64,000 nucleotides of DNA from Methanocaldococcus fervens AG86 (lineage in GTDB: Archaea; AGJL01; Methanococci; Methanococcales; Methanocaldococcaceae). Positions 44,418 through 53,228 of this stretch are shown here, one piece after another; within the stretch, counting starts at the first letter, position 1, and every line of letters begins with the position of its first letter. The notes beneath the pieces were generated by a model. The model searched no databases, had not been told where the DNA came from, and saw only the letters and a program-made list of their open reading frames with translations. The stretch is taken from NCBI RefSeq assembly GCF_000023985.1, contig NC_013156.1, positions 608,363 to 672,362 of the forward strand, given 5' to 3'. The position numbers and the translations under genes are program-made.

Positions 44418-44429
44418 TTGGTGTTGATA

Positions 44430-44999
44430 ATGAAATGCTCCAAATGTATTAAAAAACTTTGCTATGTAGGAAAAAACTGCAGAGAAGATATAAAAGAAAA
44501 AATTATGGATGAATATAAAAAAGAAGAAAATTTAAAGATTGCTAAGGTTTCATCATATATTGAAGGAGCATATTATATGAGAAAGACGAGATTGGAGGAG
44601 ATTATAGAGTTCTGCAAACTTATGGATTATAAAAAAATTGGCATTGCCTTTTGCATTGGTTTAGAAAATGAGGCGAAAATATTGGATAATATCTTATCAA
44701 AATATTTTGAAGTTTATTCTGTCTGCTGCAAAGTTTGCGGTATTGACAAAGATGTTTTTGAACTAAAGAAAATTCATGAAGGAGAAAAAGAGGCTATGTG
44801 TAATCCTATTGGACAGGCGGAAATTTTAAATGAGATTAGAACTGATTTAAATATTATTGTTGGCTTATGCATTGGGCATGATATACTATTTCAAAAATAT
44901 TCAAAAGCTCCAACAACCACGTTTATCGTTAAAGATAGAGTTTTAGCCCACAACACAGCTGGAGCAATTTATAGCAAATACTATTTAAAAAACTGTTAG
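44430..44999 (+). CDS. DUF1847 cysteine-rich metal-binding protein
   Basis: A 189-residue protein. Cysteines cluster at the N-terminus ('MKCSKCIKKLCYVGKNC') and in the middle ('VYSVCCKVCGI'), with 'CNPIGQAEILNEIRTDLNII' and 'GLCIGHDILF' further on. This matches the methanogen/clostridial DUF1847 family, presumed to bind metal or an iron-sulfur cluster. Function unknown. ATG at 44430 after GGTGTTGATA. It begins a rightward run with mtnA 7 nt later, so a shared operon is likely. Confidence 0.82.
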   Translation: MKCSKCIKKLCYVGKNCREDIKEKIMDEYKKEENLKIAKVSSYIEGAYYMRKTRLEEIIEFCKLMDYKKIGIAFCIGLENEAKILDNILSKYFEVYSVCCKVCGIDKDVFELKKIHEGEKEAMCNPIGQAEILNEIRTDLNIIVGLCIGHDILFQKYSKAPTTTFIVKDRVLAHNTAGAIYSKYYLKNC

Positions 45000-45006
45000 A
45001 GGGAAG

Positions 45007-46002
45007 ATGATGGCAAAAGATTTAAGACCAATAATATGGGATGATGATAAGAAAGAGTTAATTTTAATTGATCAGAGGAAGTTGCCAAACAAATTGGAAT
45101 ATTTTATTTGCAAAACTTATGAGGATGTTGCATTTGCAATAAAGGACATGGTTGTCAGAGGAGCTCCAGCCATTGGAGTTTCTGCAGCTTATGGATTGGC
45201 TTTAGCTGAAATTAGGGGAGATGATATTTATAAAGCCTATGAAGTTTTAAAAAATACACGACCTACAGCTGTCAATCTATTCTGGGCATTGGATAGATGT
45301 TTAGAAGCTTATAAAAATGGAAAATCAATATTAGAGGAGGCAAAAGAAATTCATAATGAAGATGTAGAGACATGTAAAAAAATTGGAATGATCGGAGAAA
45401 AGCTTATTGAAGATGGAGACACTATACTAACTCATTGCAACGCTGGAGCTTTGGCAACCTCTGCCTATGGAACAGCTTTGAGCGTTATTAGGTTTGCGTT
45501 CTACAATGGCAAAAAGATTAAAGTTATAGCTGATGAGACAAGACCAAGATTACAAGGGGCTAAATTAACAGCCTTTGAGTTGAGTTACGAGGGTATTCCT
45601 GTTAAGGTTATAACAGATAATACTGCTGGATTTTTGATGCAGAAAGGCGAGATTGACAAAATTATTGTTGGAGCAGATAGGATTTTAGCAGATGGAACCG
45701 TCTATAATAAAATTGGAACTTACAGCTTAGCAGTTTTAGCTAAATACCATGGAATTCCATTTTATGTTGCCGCTCCATTATCAACCTTTGACTTAAAAAG
45801 TAAGGAAGAGGATGTTATTATAGAGGAAAGGGATGAAAAGGAAGTAGCTTATATAGATGGTGTTAGAATAGTGCCAGAGAACGTTGGCTGCTACAACTAT
45901 GCATTTGACAAAACACCGCCTGAATTAATAACAGCAATTATAACTGAAAAGGGAATTGTAAAACCAAATAAAGATGATATACTAAAGCTTTTTAGCAAAT
46001 AA
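45007..46002 (+). CDS. mtnA: S-methyl-5-thioribose-1-phosphate isomerase (aIF2B-like)
   Basis: A 331-residue member of the aIF2B/MtnA family. 'VVRGAPAIGVSAAYGLALAE' and the catalytic 'THCNAGALATSAYG' (Cys) and 'VGADRILADGTVYNKIGTYS' (Asp) mark it as an isomerase rather than an initiation factor. It converts methylthioribose 1-phosphate to the ribulose form in methionine salvage; in methanogens related activity on ribose phosphates is possible. Start ATG ATG after GAGGGAAG. Confidence 0.92.
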   Translation: MMAKDLRPIIWDDDKKELILIDQRKLPNKLEYFICKTYEDVAFAIKDMVVRGAPAIGVSAAYGLALAEIRGDDIYKAYEVLKNTRPTAVNLFWALDRCLEAYKNGKSILEEAKEIHNEDVETCKKIGMIGEKLIEDGDTILTHCNAGALATSAYGTALSVIRFAFYNGKKIKVIADETRPRLQGAKLTAFELSYEGIPVKVITDNTAGFLMQKGEIDKIIVGADRILADGTVYNKIGTYSLAVLAKYHGIPFYVAAPLSTFDLKSKEEDVIIEERDEKEVAYIDGVRIVPENVGCYNYAFDKTPPELITAIITEKGIVKPNKDDILKLFSK

Positions 46003-46026
46003 TTCATTTATTATTTTGGTGATATT

Positions 46027-46650
46027 ATGAGAAAGATTATTTCTTCAAAGGTTAGTTGCGATGAAGAACTTTTAGAGCTTTGTGAGAGATTATCAAGGAT
46101 GAACATTGACTGCACGATAGAATCAAAAGGAGACCATATAAAGATATATGTATTTGGTTATGATAAAGACTCATTAAACGAAAATTATAGGGCGGTTATG
46201 AACTTAATGGATAAAGTTAGAAGGAAGTATAGGAAAGATAAAGAAGGATTGTATGAATACTCATTATCGGAGCTTAAATACCCAGTTAATAAAAACTTGG
46301 TTATTGATGCATTAAAAACCTTGGGATATAAAGTTATATACCTAGAGGATGAAAATGCTATAAAAACAGATGTGGATATTAATAAATTCAATGAAATATT
46401 AAAAGAGCTTCATGAATTGTATCAAGAGTTGAGATTTTCAAATCTCGGTTCAAAACCTGTTAAAAACTTAGTGGTTTTAGTTTCTTACATAACGAAAAAA
46501 CCAGTTGATGAAGTTATTGAAGAAGCTTTAGAAAAAGGATTCTTTAGAGAAGAAGAAGGAAAAATCGTATTAAACAAAGATATAAACTTAGCTAAAAAAG
46601 TTTTATTGGAGGGAGAAAATGGAGATAAAGATATTGGAGAGGAAAGATAA
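46027..46650 (+). CDS. DUF2067-like archaeal protein
   Basis: A 207-residue cytoplasmic protein that I place, with moderate confidence, in the archaeal DUF2067 family. Visible features are 'IKIYVFGYDKDSLNENYRAV', a basic 'LMDKVRRKYRKDKEGLYEYS' and a C-terminal helix-turn-helix-like segment 'LVSYITKKPVDEVIEEALEK'. Its 3' end overlaps the rpoL start by 32 nt, so the two are translationally coupled. That link suggests a role in transcription or RNA metabolism, but none is known. ATG after TTGGTGATATT. Confidence 0.72.
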   Translation: MRKIISSKVSCDEELLELCERLSRMNIDCTIESKGDHIKIYVFGYDKDSLNENYRAVMNLMDKVRRKYRKDKEGLYEYSLSELKYPVNKNLVIDALKTLGYKVIYLEDENAIKTDVDINKFNEILKELHELYQELRFSNLGSKPVKNLVVLVSYITKKPVDEVIEEALEKGFFREEEGKIVLNKDINLAKKVLLEGENGDKDIGEER

Positions 46651-46918
46651 CTTAATAGAAGTTGAGTTAATTAATGAAGACCATTCACTTCCAAATTTAT
46701 TGAAAGATATTCTATTAACAAAAGAAGGAGTGAAGATGGCTTCATATTCAATAGACCATCCTTTATTACACCCAGAAACTGGAAGATACATATCAAACCC
46801 AAAAATAACAGTAATAACTGAAGAAGGAACAGATCCTTTAGAGGTTTTAAAAGAGGGGTTGAGGGATATTATTGAAATGTGCAACACTTTATTAGATGAA
46901 TTGAAGAAAAATAAATAA
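46619..46918 (+). CDS. rpoL: DNA-directed RNA polymerase subunit L
   Basis: A 99-residue subunit, equivalent to eukaryotic Rpb11, forming the assembly platform with RpoD. 'EVELINEDHSLPNLLKDILL' and 'YSIDHPLLHPETGRYISNPK' are the family core. ATG after TTGGAGGGAGAAA, inside the preceding gene in another frame. The long overlap is unusual but the start is strongly supported by the ribosome binding site and by the family N-terminus. Confidence 0.95.
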   Translation: MEIKILERKDNLIEVELINEDHSLPNLLKDILLTKEGVKMASYSIDHPLLHPETGRYISNPKITVITEEGTDPLEVLKEGLRDIIEMCNTLLDELKKNK

Positions 46919-46993
46919 TCCATTAATCATTTTCTATAACAAACATTTTAGTATAATTGAAAATACCGAACCCAAAGTTCCTGAAATTAATAA

Positions 46994-47010
46994 CCGAAAA
47001 TTTTATATAT
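46994..47010 (+). promoter_or_regulatory. Strong promoter candidate upstream of rpl1
   Basis: CCGAAAATTTTATATAT combines a BRE (CGAAAA) and TATA box close to the methanococcal consensus, with initiation expected near 47033 and a leader of about 135 nt. A second TATA-like TTTATATTA at 47101-47109 would give a leader of about 40 nt. Both may be used. The rest of the 250-nt gap after rpoL holds nothing else I can identify. Confidence 0.5.
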
Positions 47011-47168
47011 GGTATTGGATATCTTAGCAATATAAAATTTCAATAAAATTTTTAACTATTGAAAAATAAATCTGGCTTTTTTCAGTTTTGGTGTAAAATA
47101 TTTATATTAGATACCATATAATATGGATGCTTTTTAATTTAGATTATAAAAAATAAAGGAGGATGAGT

Positions 47169-47828
47169 ATGGACAGAGAAGCACTGTTGCAAGCGGTGAA
47201 GGAGGCTCGCGAACTCGCGAAGCCGAGGAACTTCACACAGTCATTTGAATTTATAGCAACCCTCAAAGAGATTGACATGAGGAAGCCAGAGAACAGAATT
47301 AAAGCAGAGGTAGTGCTTCCTCATGGAAGAGGGAAAGAAGCTAAAATAGCTGTTATTGGAACTGGTGATTTAGCTAAACAGGCAGAAGATTTAGGATTAA
47401 CAGTTATTAGAAAAGAAGAAATTGAAGAATTGGGTAAAGATAAAAGAAAATTAAGAAAAATAGCTAACGCTCATGACTTCTTTATAGCTCAAGCTGACTT
47501 AATGCCATTAATTGGTAGATATATGGGGGTCATCTTAGGTCCAAGAGGTAAGATGCCAAAACCAGTCCCAGCTAACGCAAACATAGCTCCATTAGTGGAG
47601 AGGTTAAAAAAGACTGTTGTTATAAACACAAGGGACAAGCCATACTTCCAAGTATTAGTTGGAAATGAAAAGATGACTGATGAACAGATAGTTGATAACA
47701 TAGAGGCAGTTTTAAACGTTGTAGCTAAGAAGTATGAAAAAGGTCTCTACCACTTGAAAGATGCTTATGTTAAATTAACCATGGGTCCAGCTGTAAAAGT
47801 TAAAAAAGAGAAGGAAAAGAAAAGATAA
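47169..47828 (+). CDS. rpl1: 50S ribosomal protein L1
   Basis: uL1, 219 residues, which binds the L1 stalk of 23S rRNA and represses its own operon. '[20 protein letters not shown]' opens it, with '[20 protein letters not shown]' and '[20 protein letters not shown]' conserved. The ATG at 47169 follows AAAGGAGGATGAGT. The first codons are unusually GC-rich because they encode an RNA hairpin as well. First gene of the L1-L10-L12 operon. Confidence 0.97.
   Translation: MDREALLQAVKEARELAKPRNFTQSFEFIATLKEIDMRKPENRIKAEVVLPHGRGKEAKIAVIGTGDLAKQAEDLGLTVIRKEEIEELGKDKRKLRKIANAHDFFIAQADLMPLIGRYMGVILGPRGKMPKPVPANANIAPLVERLKKTVVINTRDKPYFQVLVGNEKMTDEQIVDNIEAVLNVVAKKYEKGLYHLKDAYVKLTMGPAVKVKKEKEKKR
47194..47230 (+). 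promoter_or_regulatory. L1 autoregulatory mRNA hairpin inside the rpl1 coding region
   Basis: Within codons 9-21 the sequence GGCT-CGCG-AACT-CGCG-A-AGCC (47204-47224) folds into a stem of eight pairs with a bulged A, flanked by GGTGAAGGA and CGAGG. In Methanococcus, L1 is known to bind its own mRNA about 30 nt after the start at a site that imitates its 23S target. Position and GC-rich sequence match that description, so the operon is probably translationally repressed by L1. Confidence 0.75.
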
Positions 47829-47855
47829 ACTAAATAATAAGTGAAGGGGATAGAA

Positions 47856-48872
47856 ATGGAAACAAAAGTAAAAGCTCACGTAGCCCCATGGAAGATTGAG
47901 GAAGTTAAAACACTGAAGGGGCTTATTAAAAGTAAGCCTGTAGTAGCTATTGTAGATATGATGGATGTTCCTGCCCCTCAATTGCAGGAAATTAGGGACA
48001 AAATTAGGGACAAAGTTACATTAAGAATGTCAAGAAACACATTAATTATAAGAGCTTTAAAAGAAGCTGCAGAAGAATTGAACGACCCAAAATTAGCTGA
48101 GTTAGCAAACTACGTTGAGAGAGGGGCAGCTATATTAGTTACAGACATGAACCCATTCAAGTTATACAAGATGTTAGAGGAAAACAAAAGTCCTGCCCCT
48201 GTAAGAGGAGGACAAATAGCTCCTTGCGATATTAAAGTTGAGAAAGGTTCAACTGGAATGCCTCCAGGACCTTTCTTAGGAGAGCTTAAAAGTGTTGGTA
48301 TTCCAGCAGCTATAGAAAAAGGTAAAATTGCAATTAAAGAAGATAAAGTTGTTGTTAAAAAAGGAGAAGTTGTTTCACCAAAATTAGCTGCTGTATTGGA
48401 TAGATTAGGAATCAAACCAATAAAAGTTGGTTTAAACGTTTTAGCTGTTTATGAAGATGGTATTATCTACACACCTGATGTCTTAAAAATTGATGAAGAT
48501 AAATTATTAGCAGACATTCAATCAGCATATCAAAAAGCATTTAACTTGGCATTCAACACAGCATACCCAGCAAAAGACGTATTGCCATTCTTGATACAGA
48601 AGGCATTCGTAGAGGCAAGAGCTTTATCAGTAGAAACAGCATTCATAACAAAAGAAACTGCTGGAGATATATTAGCAAAAGCTCAGGCTCAAGCATTAGC
48701 ATTAGCTTCAAAATTGCCTGACGAAGCTTTAGATGAGGATGTTAAAGCTAAAGTATCATCAGTAGAGGCCTCAGCTGCTCCAGCTGTTGAGGAGAAGAAA
48801 GAAGAAGAGAAAAAAGAGGAAGAGAAGAAAGAAGAAGATACAGGAGCTGCTGGATTAGCTCTATTGTTCTAA
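47856..48872 (+). CDS. rplP0: 50S ribosomal protein L10 (P0)
   Basis: A 338-residue archaeal P0 stalk protein, longer than bacterial L10. The N-terminal rRNA-binding part has '[20 protein letters not shown]'-like text, the middle is the archaeal insertion '[20 protein letters not shown]', and helices near residues 210-290 dock L12 dimers. The end is alanine-rich, then a Glu/Lys repeat and a terminal '[11 protein letters not shown]', shared with L12. ATG at 47856 after AAGGGGATAGAA. Confidence 0.96.
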   Translation: METKVKAHVAPWKIEEVKTLKGLIKSKPVVAIVDMMDVPAPQLQEIRDKIRDKVTLRMSRNTLIIRALKEAAEELNDPKLAELANYVERGAAILVTDMNPFKLYKMLEENKSPAPVRGGQIAPCDIKVEKGSTGMPPGPFLGELKSVGIPAAIEKGKIAIKEDKVVVKKGEVVSPKLAAVLDRLGIKPIKVGLNVLAVYEDGIIYTPDVLKIDEDKLLADIQSAYQKAFNLAFNTAYPAKDVLPFLIQKAFVEARALSVETAFITKETAGDILAKAQAQALALASKLPDEALDEDVKAKVSSVEASAAPAVEEKKEEEKKEEEKKEEDTGAAGLALLF

Positions 48873-49012
48873 CCGAAAAATATAAATAACTAATTATAAA
48901 TAGTGAATTGCAAATCTATTTCAATTATTATTGTTGAATGATGAAACAAAGGCAAAATAAATAAACACAAATATATCATAAAACTAAAAATAGAAAATTG
49001 GAGGTGTAGGTT

Positions 49013-49321
49013 ATGGAATACATATACGCAGCTTTATTATTACACAGTGCAGGAAAAGAGATTACAGAAGACGCTGTTAAAGCAGTTTTATCAGCAGCAG
49101 GAATAGAAGTTGATGAGGCAAGAGTTAAAGCATTAGTTGCTGGATTAGAAGGAGTCGACATCGAAGAAGCTATCGCAAACGCTGCAATGCCAGTTGCAGC
49201 TGCTCCAGCTGCTGCAGCTCCAGCAGCTGCTGCTGAAGAGAAGAAAGAAGAAGAGAAGAAAGAAGAGAAAAAAGAAGAAGATACAGCTGCAGTTGCAGGA
49301 TTGGCAGCTTTATTCGGATAA
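49013..49321 (+). CDS. rpl12: 50S ribosomal protein L12 (P1/P2-type)
   Basis: A 102-residue acidic stalk protein, archaeal P1 type. '[20 protein letters not shown]' is the dimerisation domain, followed by an Ala/Pro hinge, a Glu/Lys repeat and the factor-binding tail '[12 protein letters not shown]', which recruits elongation factors. ATG after GGAGGTGTAGGTT. The 140 nt before it are AT-rich with a weak TATA; it may be expressed at higher level than L1 and L10. Confidence 0.96.
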   Translation: MEYIYAALLLHSAGKEITEDAVKAVLSAAGIEVDEARVKALVAGLEGVDIEEAIANAAMPVAAAPAAAAPAAAAEEKKEEEKKEEKKEEDTAAVAGLAALFG

Positions 49322-49380
49322 ATTCTTTATTCTTTTTTATTTTTGAACATTATATTTGTTAATTTGGATATATAACTTTT

Positions 49381-49411
49381 ATACCTGATTAATATATAAG
49401 GTATTTATATA
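49381..49411 (+). promoter_or_regulatory. tbp promoter with flanking inverted repeat
   Basis: TTTATATA at 49404-49411 gives initiation near 49436 and a short leader. ATACCT (49381-49386) and AGGTAT (49399-49404) form a 6-bp inverted repeat across the BRE and touching the TATA box. A ribosome binding site AAAGGTGAAATC precedes the ATG. Confidence 0.5.
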
Positions 49412-49457
49412 GGGGAGTTTTTATATTATTTGAGTTATATGCCAAAAAGGTGAAATC

Positions 49458-50000
49458 ATGGAACCTGAAATTAAGATTGTTAATGTTGTTGTCTCAACAA
49501 AAATCGGAGATAATATTGATTTAGAAGAGGTTGCTATGATTTTAGAAAATGCAGAATATGAGCCAGAACAATTTCCTGGGTTGGTTTGCAGATTATCAGT
49601 TCCAAAAGTCGCTTTATTAATATTTAGAAGTGGTAAGGTAAATTGTACAGGAGCTAAGAGTAAAGAAGAGGCTGAAATAGCAATTAAAAAGATTATAAAA
49701 GAATTAAAAGATGCTGGAATTGATGTCATTGAAAATCCTGAGATCAAAATCCAAAATATGGTCGCAACAGCAGATTTAGGAATTGAACCAAACTTGGATG
49801 ACATTGCGCTGATGGTTGAAGGAACTGAATATGAACCAGAACAGTTTCCAGGGCTTGTTTATAGATTGGATGATCCAAAGGTTGTTGTTTTAATTTTTGG
49901 CAGTGGTAAAGTTGTTATTACTGGTTTAAAGAGCGAAGAGGATGCAAAAAGAGCATTAAAGAAGATTTTAGACACAATAAGAGAAGTTCAAGAACTTTAA
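49458..50000 (+). CDS. tbp: TATA-box-binding protein
   Basis: A 180-residue general transcription factor made of two direct repeats, about residues 1-90 and 91-180. Each contains 'EYEPEQFPGLV' followed by an 'LIFxSGKV' strand. It forms the DNA-bending saddle at promoters and recruits TFB. The repeat halves differ at intercalating positions, as in other archaea. It sits between L12 and hisH on the same strand; the hisH start is 17 nt after its stop. Confidence 0.98.
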   Translation: MEPEIKIVNVVVSTKIGDNIDLEEVAMILENAEYEPEQFPGLVCRLSVPKVALLIFRSGKVNCTGAKSKEEAEIAIKKIIKELKDAGIDVIENPEIKIQNMVATADLGIEPNLDDIALMVEGTEYEPEQFPGLVYRLDDPKVVVLIFGSGKVVITGLKSEEDAKRALKKILDTIREVQEL

Positions 50001-50016
50001 ATTTTTAGGGATAAAA

Positions 50017-50607
50017 ATGATTGGTATCATTGATTATAACGCAGGGAATTTAAGAAGTATCCAAAAGGCTGTAGAACTTTATGATAAGGCAGTGATAATA
50101 AACAACAGTGAAGAGTTGTTAGCTTGTGATAAAATAATTCTGCCAGGTGTGGGGAATTTTGGTAGTGCAATGGAAAACCTATCAAAACTAAAAGGGACAA
50201 TATACAAAATTGTTGATGATAAAGTTCCTTTCTTAGGGATATGCCTAGGGATGCAAATATTGTTTGAAGAAAGTGAAGAGAAAAAAGGAATTGAAGGTTT
50301 AGGAATAATAAAAGGAAATGTAGTTAAATTTAAGGATGTTGAAAAACTTCCACACATGGGATGGAACAACGTAAAAATAATCAAAGACTGCCCATTGTTT
50401 GAAGGGATAAAAGATAATAGCTACTTTTACTTTGTTCACTCATACCATGTAAATCCTTCTGAAGACTGTGTAGTTGGCATAACAGAATACGGCAGAGAGT
50501 TTCCAAGCGTTATAAATAAAGGCAATGTCTATGCCACACAATTTCATCCAGAAAAAAGTGGAAAAATTGGACTAAAGATGATTGAAAACTTTGTTGAATT
50601 GCTGTAA
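50017..50607 (+). CDS. hisH: Imidazole glycerol phosphate synthase, glutamine amidotransferase subunit
   Basis: A 196-residue class I glutaminase feeding ammonia to HisF in histidine synthesis. The catalytic Cys lies in 'FLGICLGMQILFEES' and the His-Glu pair in 'ATQFHPEKSGKIG'. The N-terminus 'MIGIIDYNAGNLRSIQKAVE' is family-typical. ATG after TTTAGGGATAAAA. Probably cotranscribed with tbp, although function is unrelated. Confidence 0.96.
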   Translation: MIGIIDYNAGNLRSIQKAVELYDKAVIINNSEELLACDKIILPGVGNFGSAMENLSKLKGTIYKIVDDKVPFLGICLGMQILFEESEEKKGIEGLGIIKGNVVKFKDVEKLPHMGWNNVKIIKDCPLFEGIKDNSYFYFVHSYHVNPSEDCVVGITEYGREFPSVINKGNVYATQFHPEKSGKIGLKMIENFVELL

Positions 50608-50624
50608 TTTAGCTTCCAGGATCA

Positions 50625-51278
50625 TTAATTTTTTGACGTTTCATTTAAAAATTCATCTAAAAACTCCAATCCACCACCGTAATTAACTGCCTTTGGATGA
50701 ATTGAAAGAAAAAACAGCTTTTTTTCTTTTATGGATAGATTGTAGTCAATTATCACTGATTTTTTAGCAGAACTTACCAATGATTTTTGGAGATACCAAG
50801 TATATTCTTTATTTGTAATCTCAATATCTGATACACTTCCATTTTTATTTGTTATCATTTTATTTTTAAAGATTATCGTTATATTTTTTTGTAAAAATAC
50901 CTTTTTAGCATCTTCAGATATTTTGTATCTTGGAGGGATAAAATAATCTATATCTTTTGTTTTGAATCCACATTCTTCTAAAATTTCAAACGATTTATTC
51001 AATTTTTCTTTTGCAGTGGTTTTATTACAGTCAAACTCGTTTCCCACATGATTGTATGCATGGAATTCTATGTGATAGCCTTCTCTCTCCAACTTGTGGA
51101 GATAATCGACAAACTCAGGATAGTTTTTTAGATTGTGTTCATTTGCATGATTAACAATTAAAAAGAGATATGTCATATTTTGATAATGATATTTGTCAAT
51201 AACTTTTGTTATTTTCTTTAATTCTTCAAAATAAACTGGAGAGACATCATGAATTAAAATTATTGGCTTTTGTTTCAC
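50625..51278 (-). CDS. DUF2334/polysaccharide deacetylase-like protein
   Basis: A 217-residue protein of the NodB-like barrel fold. 'PIILIHDVSPVYFEEL' holds the first Asp, 'YHIEFHAYNHVGNEFDC' holds a metal-binding His pattern, and 'IDYFIPPRYKISEDA' and 'SIHPKAVNYGG' complete the site. It may hydrolyse N-acyl groups from sugars in cell-surface glycans; the substrate is unknown. Converges on hisH with 17 nt between ends. Start is an ATG without an obvious strong ribosome binding site. Confidence 0.75.
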   Translation of the reverse strand: MKQKPIILIHDVSPVYFEELKKITKVIDKYHYQNMTYLFLIVNHANEHNLKNYPEFVDYLHKLEREGYHIEFHAYNHVGNEFDCNKTTAKEKLNKSFEILEECGFKTKDIDYFIPPRYKISEDAKKVFLQKNITIIFKNKMITNKNGSVSDIEITNKEYTWYLQKSLVSSAKKSVIIDYNLSIKEKKLFFLSIHPKAVNYGGGLEFLDEFLNETSKN

Positions 51279-51370
51279 ATTATAAACATTATTATTGCTA
51301 TTATTAAAATTAAAAAAAGTTAAAAGATAATAACATTACAAATATGGTAAAAAACAAAAAATATTTCAAC

Positions 51371-51961
51371 TTACTCTTCATCTTCATTCACTTTCTTTTT
51401 TATTCTTGGCATGCATAAAATCTCTCTTGCCTCTATATTAAAGAAGGTATTCATGTTTGCAGGTTTTATGACCATTGCTGTATCAGCTCCTTTTGAAGTT
51501 CCTCCAATAGCTATAACCTCTTCTTTTGCCTTTATTAAACCTGCGTCACATGCCATAACTGTTATTTCATAACAAACCTTAACTCCCTGTCCAAAAGTTC
51601 TCAAAGTTTCTGCTATAACTTGAACCGGTCCATAACCTCCTAATTTATTTGATATTCCTCTCTCAACTCCGCTTAAAGCATGACTTCCCCTAAATACCTT
51701 TGCTCCCCTCTTTTTTAACTCCTCCTCAACCTCTTTGTCCATTGAAATTATATCCTCTCCATAGAATCCCTGGTGGTATGTGACAACAACAACATTTAAA
51801 TTTAAACCTTCTTTTTCCAACAAATCAAGTAATTTTTTAGCAGTCTCTCCTGTGGATGATGCAACAACTATACTTTTTATATCTCCTTTTTTAGCCCTCT
51901 CTACAGCTATTTTCAATGTCTCTTCAGTATTTTGAGCTCCAGGATATTCAAACAATTTCAT
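51371..51961 (-). CDS. Pyruvate kinase C-terminal-domain-like protein
   Basis: A 196-residue protein matching the alpha/beta C-terminal (allosteric) domain of pyruvate kinase, without the catalytic barrel. '[20 protein letters not shown]' and '[20 protein letters not shown]' are recognisable. Stand-alone copies occur in methanogens and other archaea; role unknown, possibly a small-molecule sensor. ATG at 51961 (or 51964) after AGGGGGAT. It lies just downstream of aksA, gap 46 nt, same strand. Confidence 0.78.
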   Translation of the reverse strand: MKLFEYPGAQNTEETLKIAVERAKKGDIKSIVVASSTGETAKKLLDLLEKEGLNLNVVVVTYHQGFYGEDIISMDKEVEEELKKRGAKVFRGSHALSGVERGISNKLGGYGPVQVIAETLRTFGQGVKVCYEITVMACDAGLIKAKEEVIAIGGTSKGADTAMVIKPANMNTFFNIEAREILCMPRIKKKVNEDEE

Positions 51962-52007
51962 CATATCCCCCTTTATTTTTAGTTTTTATTAGTTTTTTAT
52001 TTTTTAT

Positions 52008-53210
52008 TTATTCTTTAATTTTATTTCTCTTTCTTAAAACTTCATCAACAATCTCCTTAAACACTTCCTCAGTTATAAATTTACCACTTTCTCTAACTTC
52101 CTTAACTCTCTTAACGATTTCACACAACGTATCTCTATCGTAATCAATACCCATAAGCTTTAACTTATAGGCAACAGCCCTACATCCAGAATGCTTTCCT
52201 AACAAAATGTTTCTTTTAAGCCCTATTTTTTCTGGAAGGAATGGCTCATAGGTTAATGGATTCTCAATAACTGCATCCACATGTATTCCACTCTCGTGAG
52301 CAAAAACCAACTCTCCAACTATTGGTTTGTTCTTTGGAAGCTTTATTCCTGAATACTCCTCAACCATTCTGCAAAGTTCTGGAAGCACTTCCAAATTTAA
52401 TCCCAAATCAACATCATACAAAACAGTTAAAGCCATAATCAGCTCTTCTAAAGCAGCATTTCCAGCCCTCTCTCCAATTCCATTAACTGTTGTAGAAACT
52501 GCTTTAGCTCCTCCAATTAAACCATATATTGAGTTTATAACTGCAAATCCAAAGTCGTTGTGGCAGTGAACTCCAATATGTGCCTTTTTCAAATTCTCTT
52601 TTAACGTTCTGCAGATAAACTCCATGCTTTGTGGTGTAGCACATCCAGTTGTATCTGCAATATGAACTCTATCAGCTCCAGCCTCTTCAGCGGCTTTATG
52701 AACCTTAATTAAATCTTCTATTGGCGTTCGTGTAGCATCTTCGGCAGAGAAAGCAACAAACAACCCATGTTCTTTTGCATACTCAACAGCTTCAACTCCC
52801 ATGTTTAAAATATCATCTAAGCTTTTGCCATTAAATTTGTATTTTAAATGGAGGGGAGATGTTGCAATAAATGTAATTATCCCATCTACATCACATTCAA
52901 TTGCCTTATCGATATCTTTCTTTAAAGCTCTACATAAAGCTAAGATATCAGCATTCAACCCTTCATTTGCTATTGTTTTAACTATATCCGCCTCTCTCTC
53001 AGATACAATTGGAAAACCTGCCTCAATCTGCTTTAATCCAAGTTCATCCAACTTTCTCGCTATCTCTAATTTTTGTTCTTTTGTAAAGCAAACTCCCGGT
53101 GTTTGTTCTCCATCTCTTAAGGTTGTGTCATATATGTAGATATCTTTCAAATCCAACTTTGGATTGTAAGGACAAACTGCCTTCCAGCTATTCTCAAACA
53201 AAAAGTCCAT
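52008..53210 (-). CDS. aksA: Homocitrate synthase-family enzyme AksA (coenzyme B synthesis)
   Basis: A 400-residue acetyl-CoA-dependent condensing enzyme. 'YDTTLRDGEQTPGVCFTKEQ' and the metal site 'HIGVHCHNDFGFAVINSIYG' are diagnostic, followed by a C-terminal communication domain. AksA condenses 2-oxoglutarate and its longer homologues with acetyl-CoA, building the C7 chain of coenzyme B. Isopropylmalate or citramalate synthase are alternatives, but the M. jannaschii homologue in this context is AksA. ATG at 53210 after GGTGGTGTTT. Confidence 0.85.
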   Translation of the reverse strand: MDFLFENSWKAVCPYNPKLDLKDIYIYDTTLRDGEQTPGVCFTKEQKLEIARKLDELGLKQIEAGFPIVSEREADIVKTIANEGLNADILALCRALKKDIDKAIECDVDGIITFIATSPLHLKYKFNGKSLDDILNMGVEAVEYAKEHGLFVAFSAEDATRTPIEDLIKVHKAAEEAGADRVHIADTTGCATPQSMEFICRTLKENLKKAHIGVHCHNDFGFAVINSIYGLIGGAKAVSTTVNGIGERAGNAALEELIMALTVLYDVDLGLNLEVLPELCRMVEEYSGIKLPKNKPIVGELVFAHESGIHVDAVIENPLTYEPFLPEKIGLKRNILLGKHSGCRAVAYKLKLMGIDYDRDTLCEIVKRVKEVRESGKFITEEVFKEIVDEVLRKRNKIKE

Positions 53211-53228
53211 AAACACCACCAGCATCTT

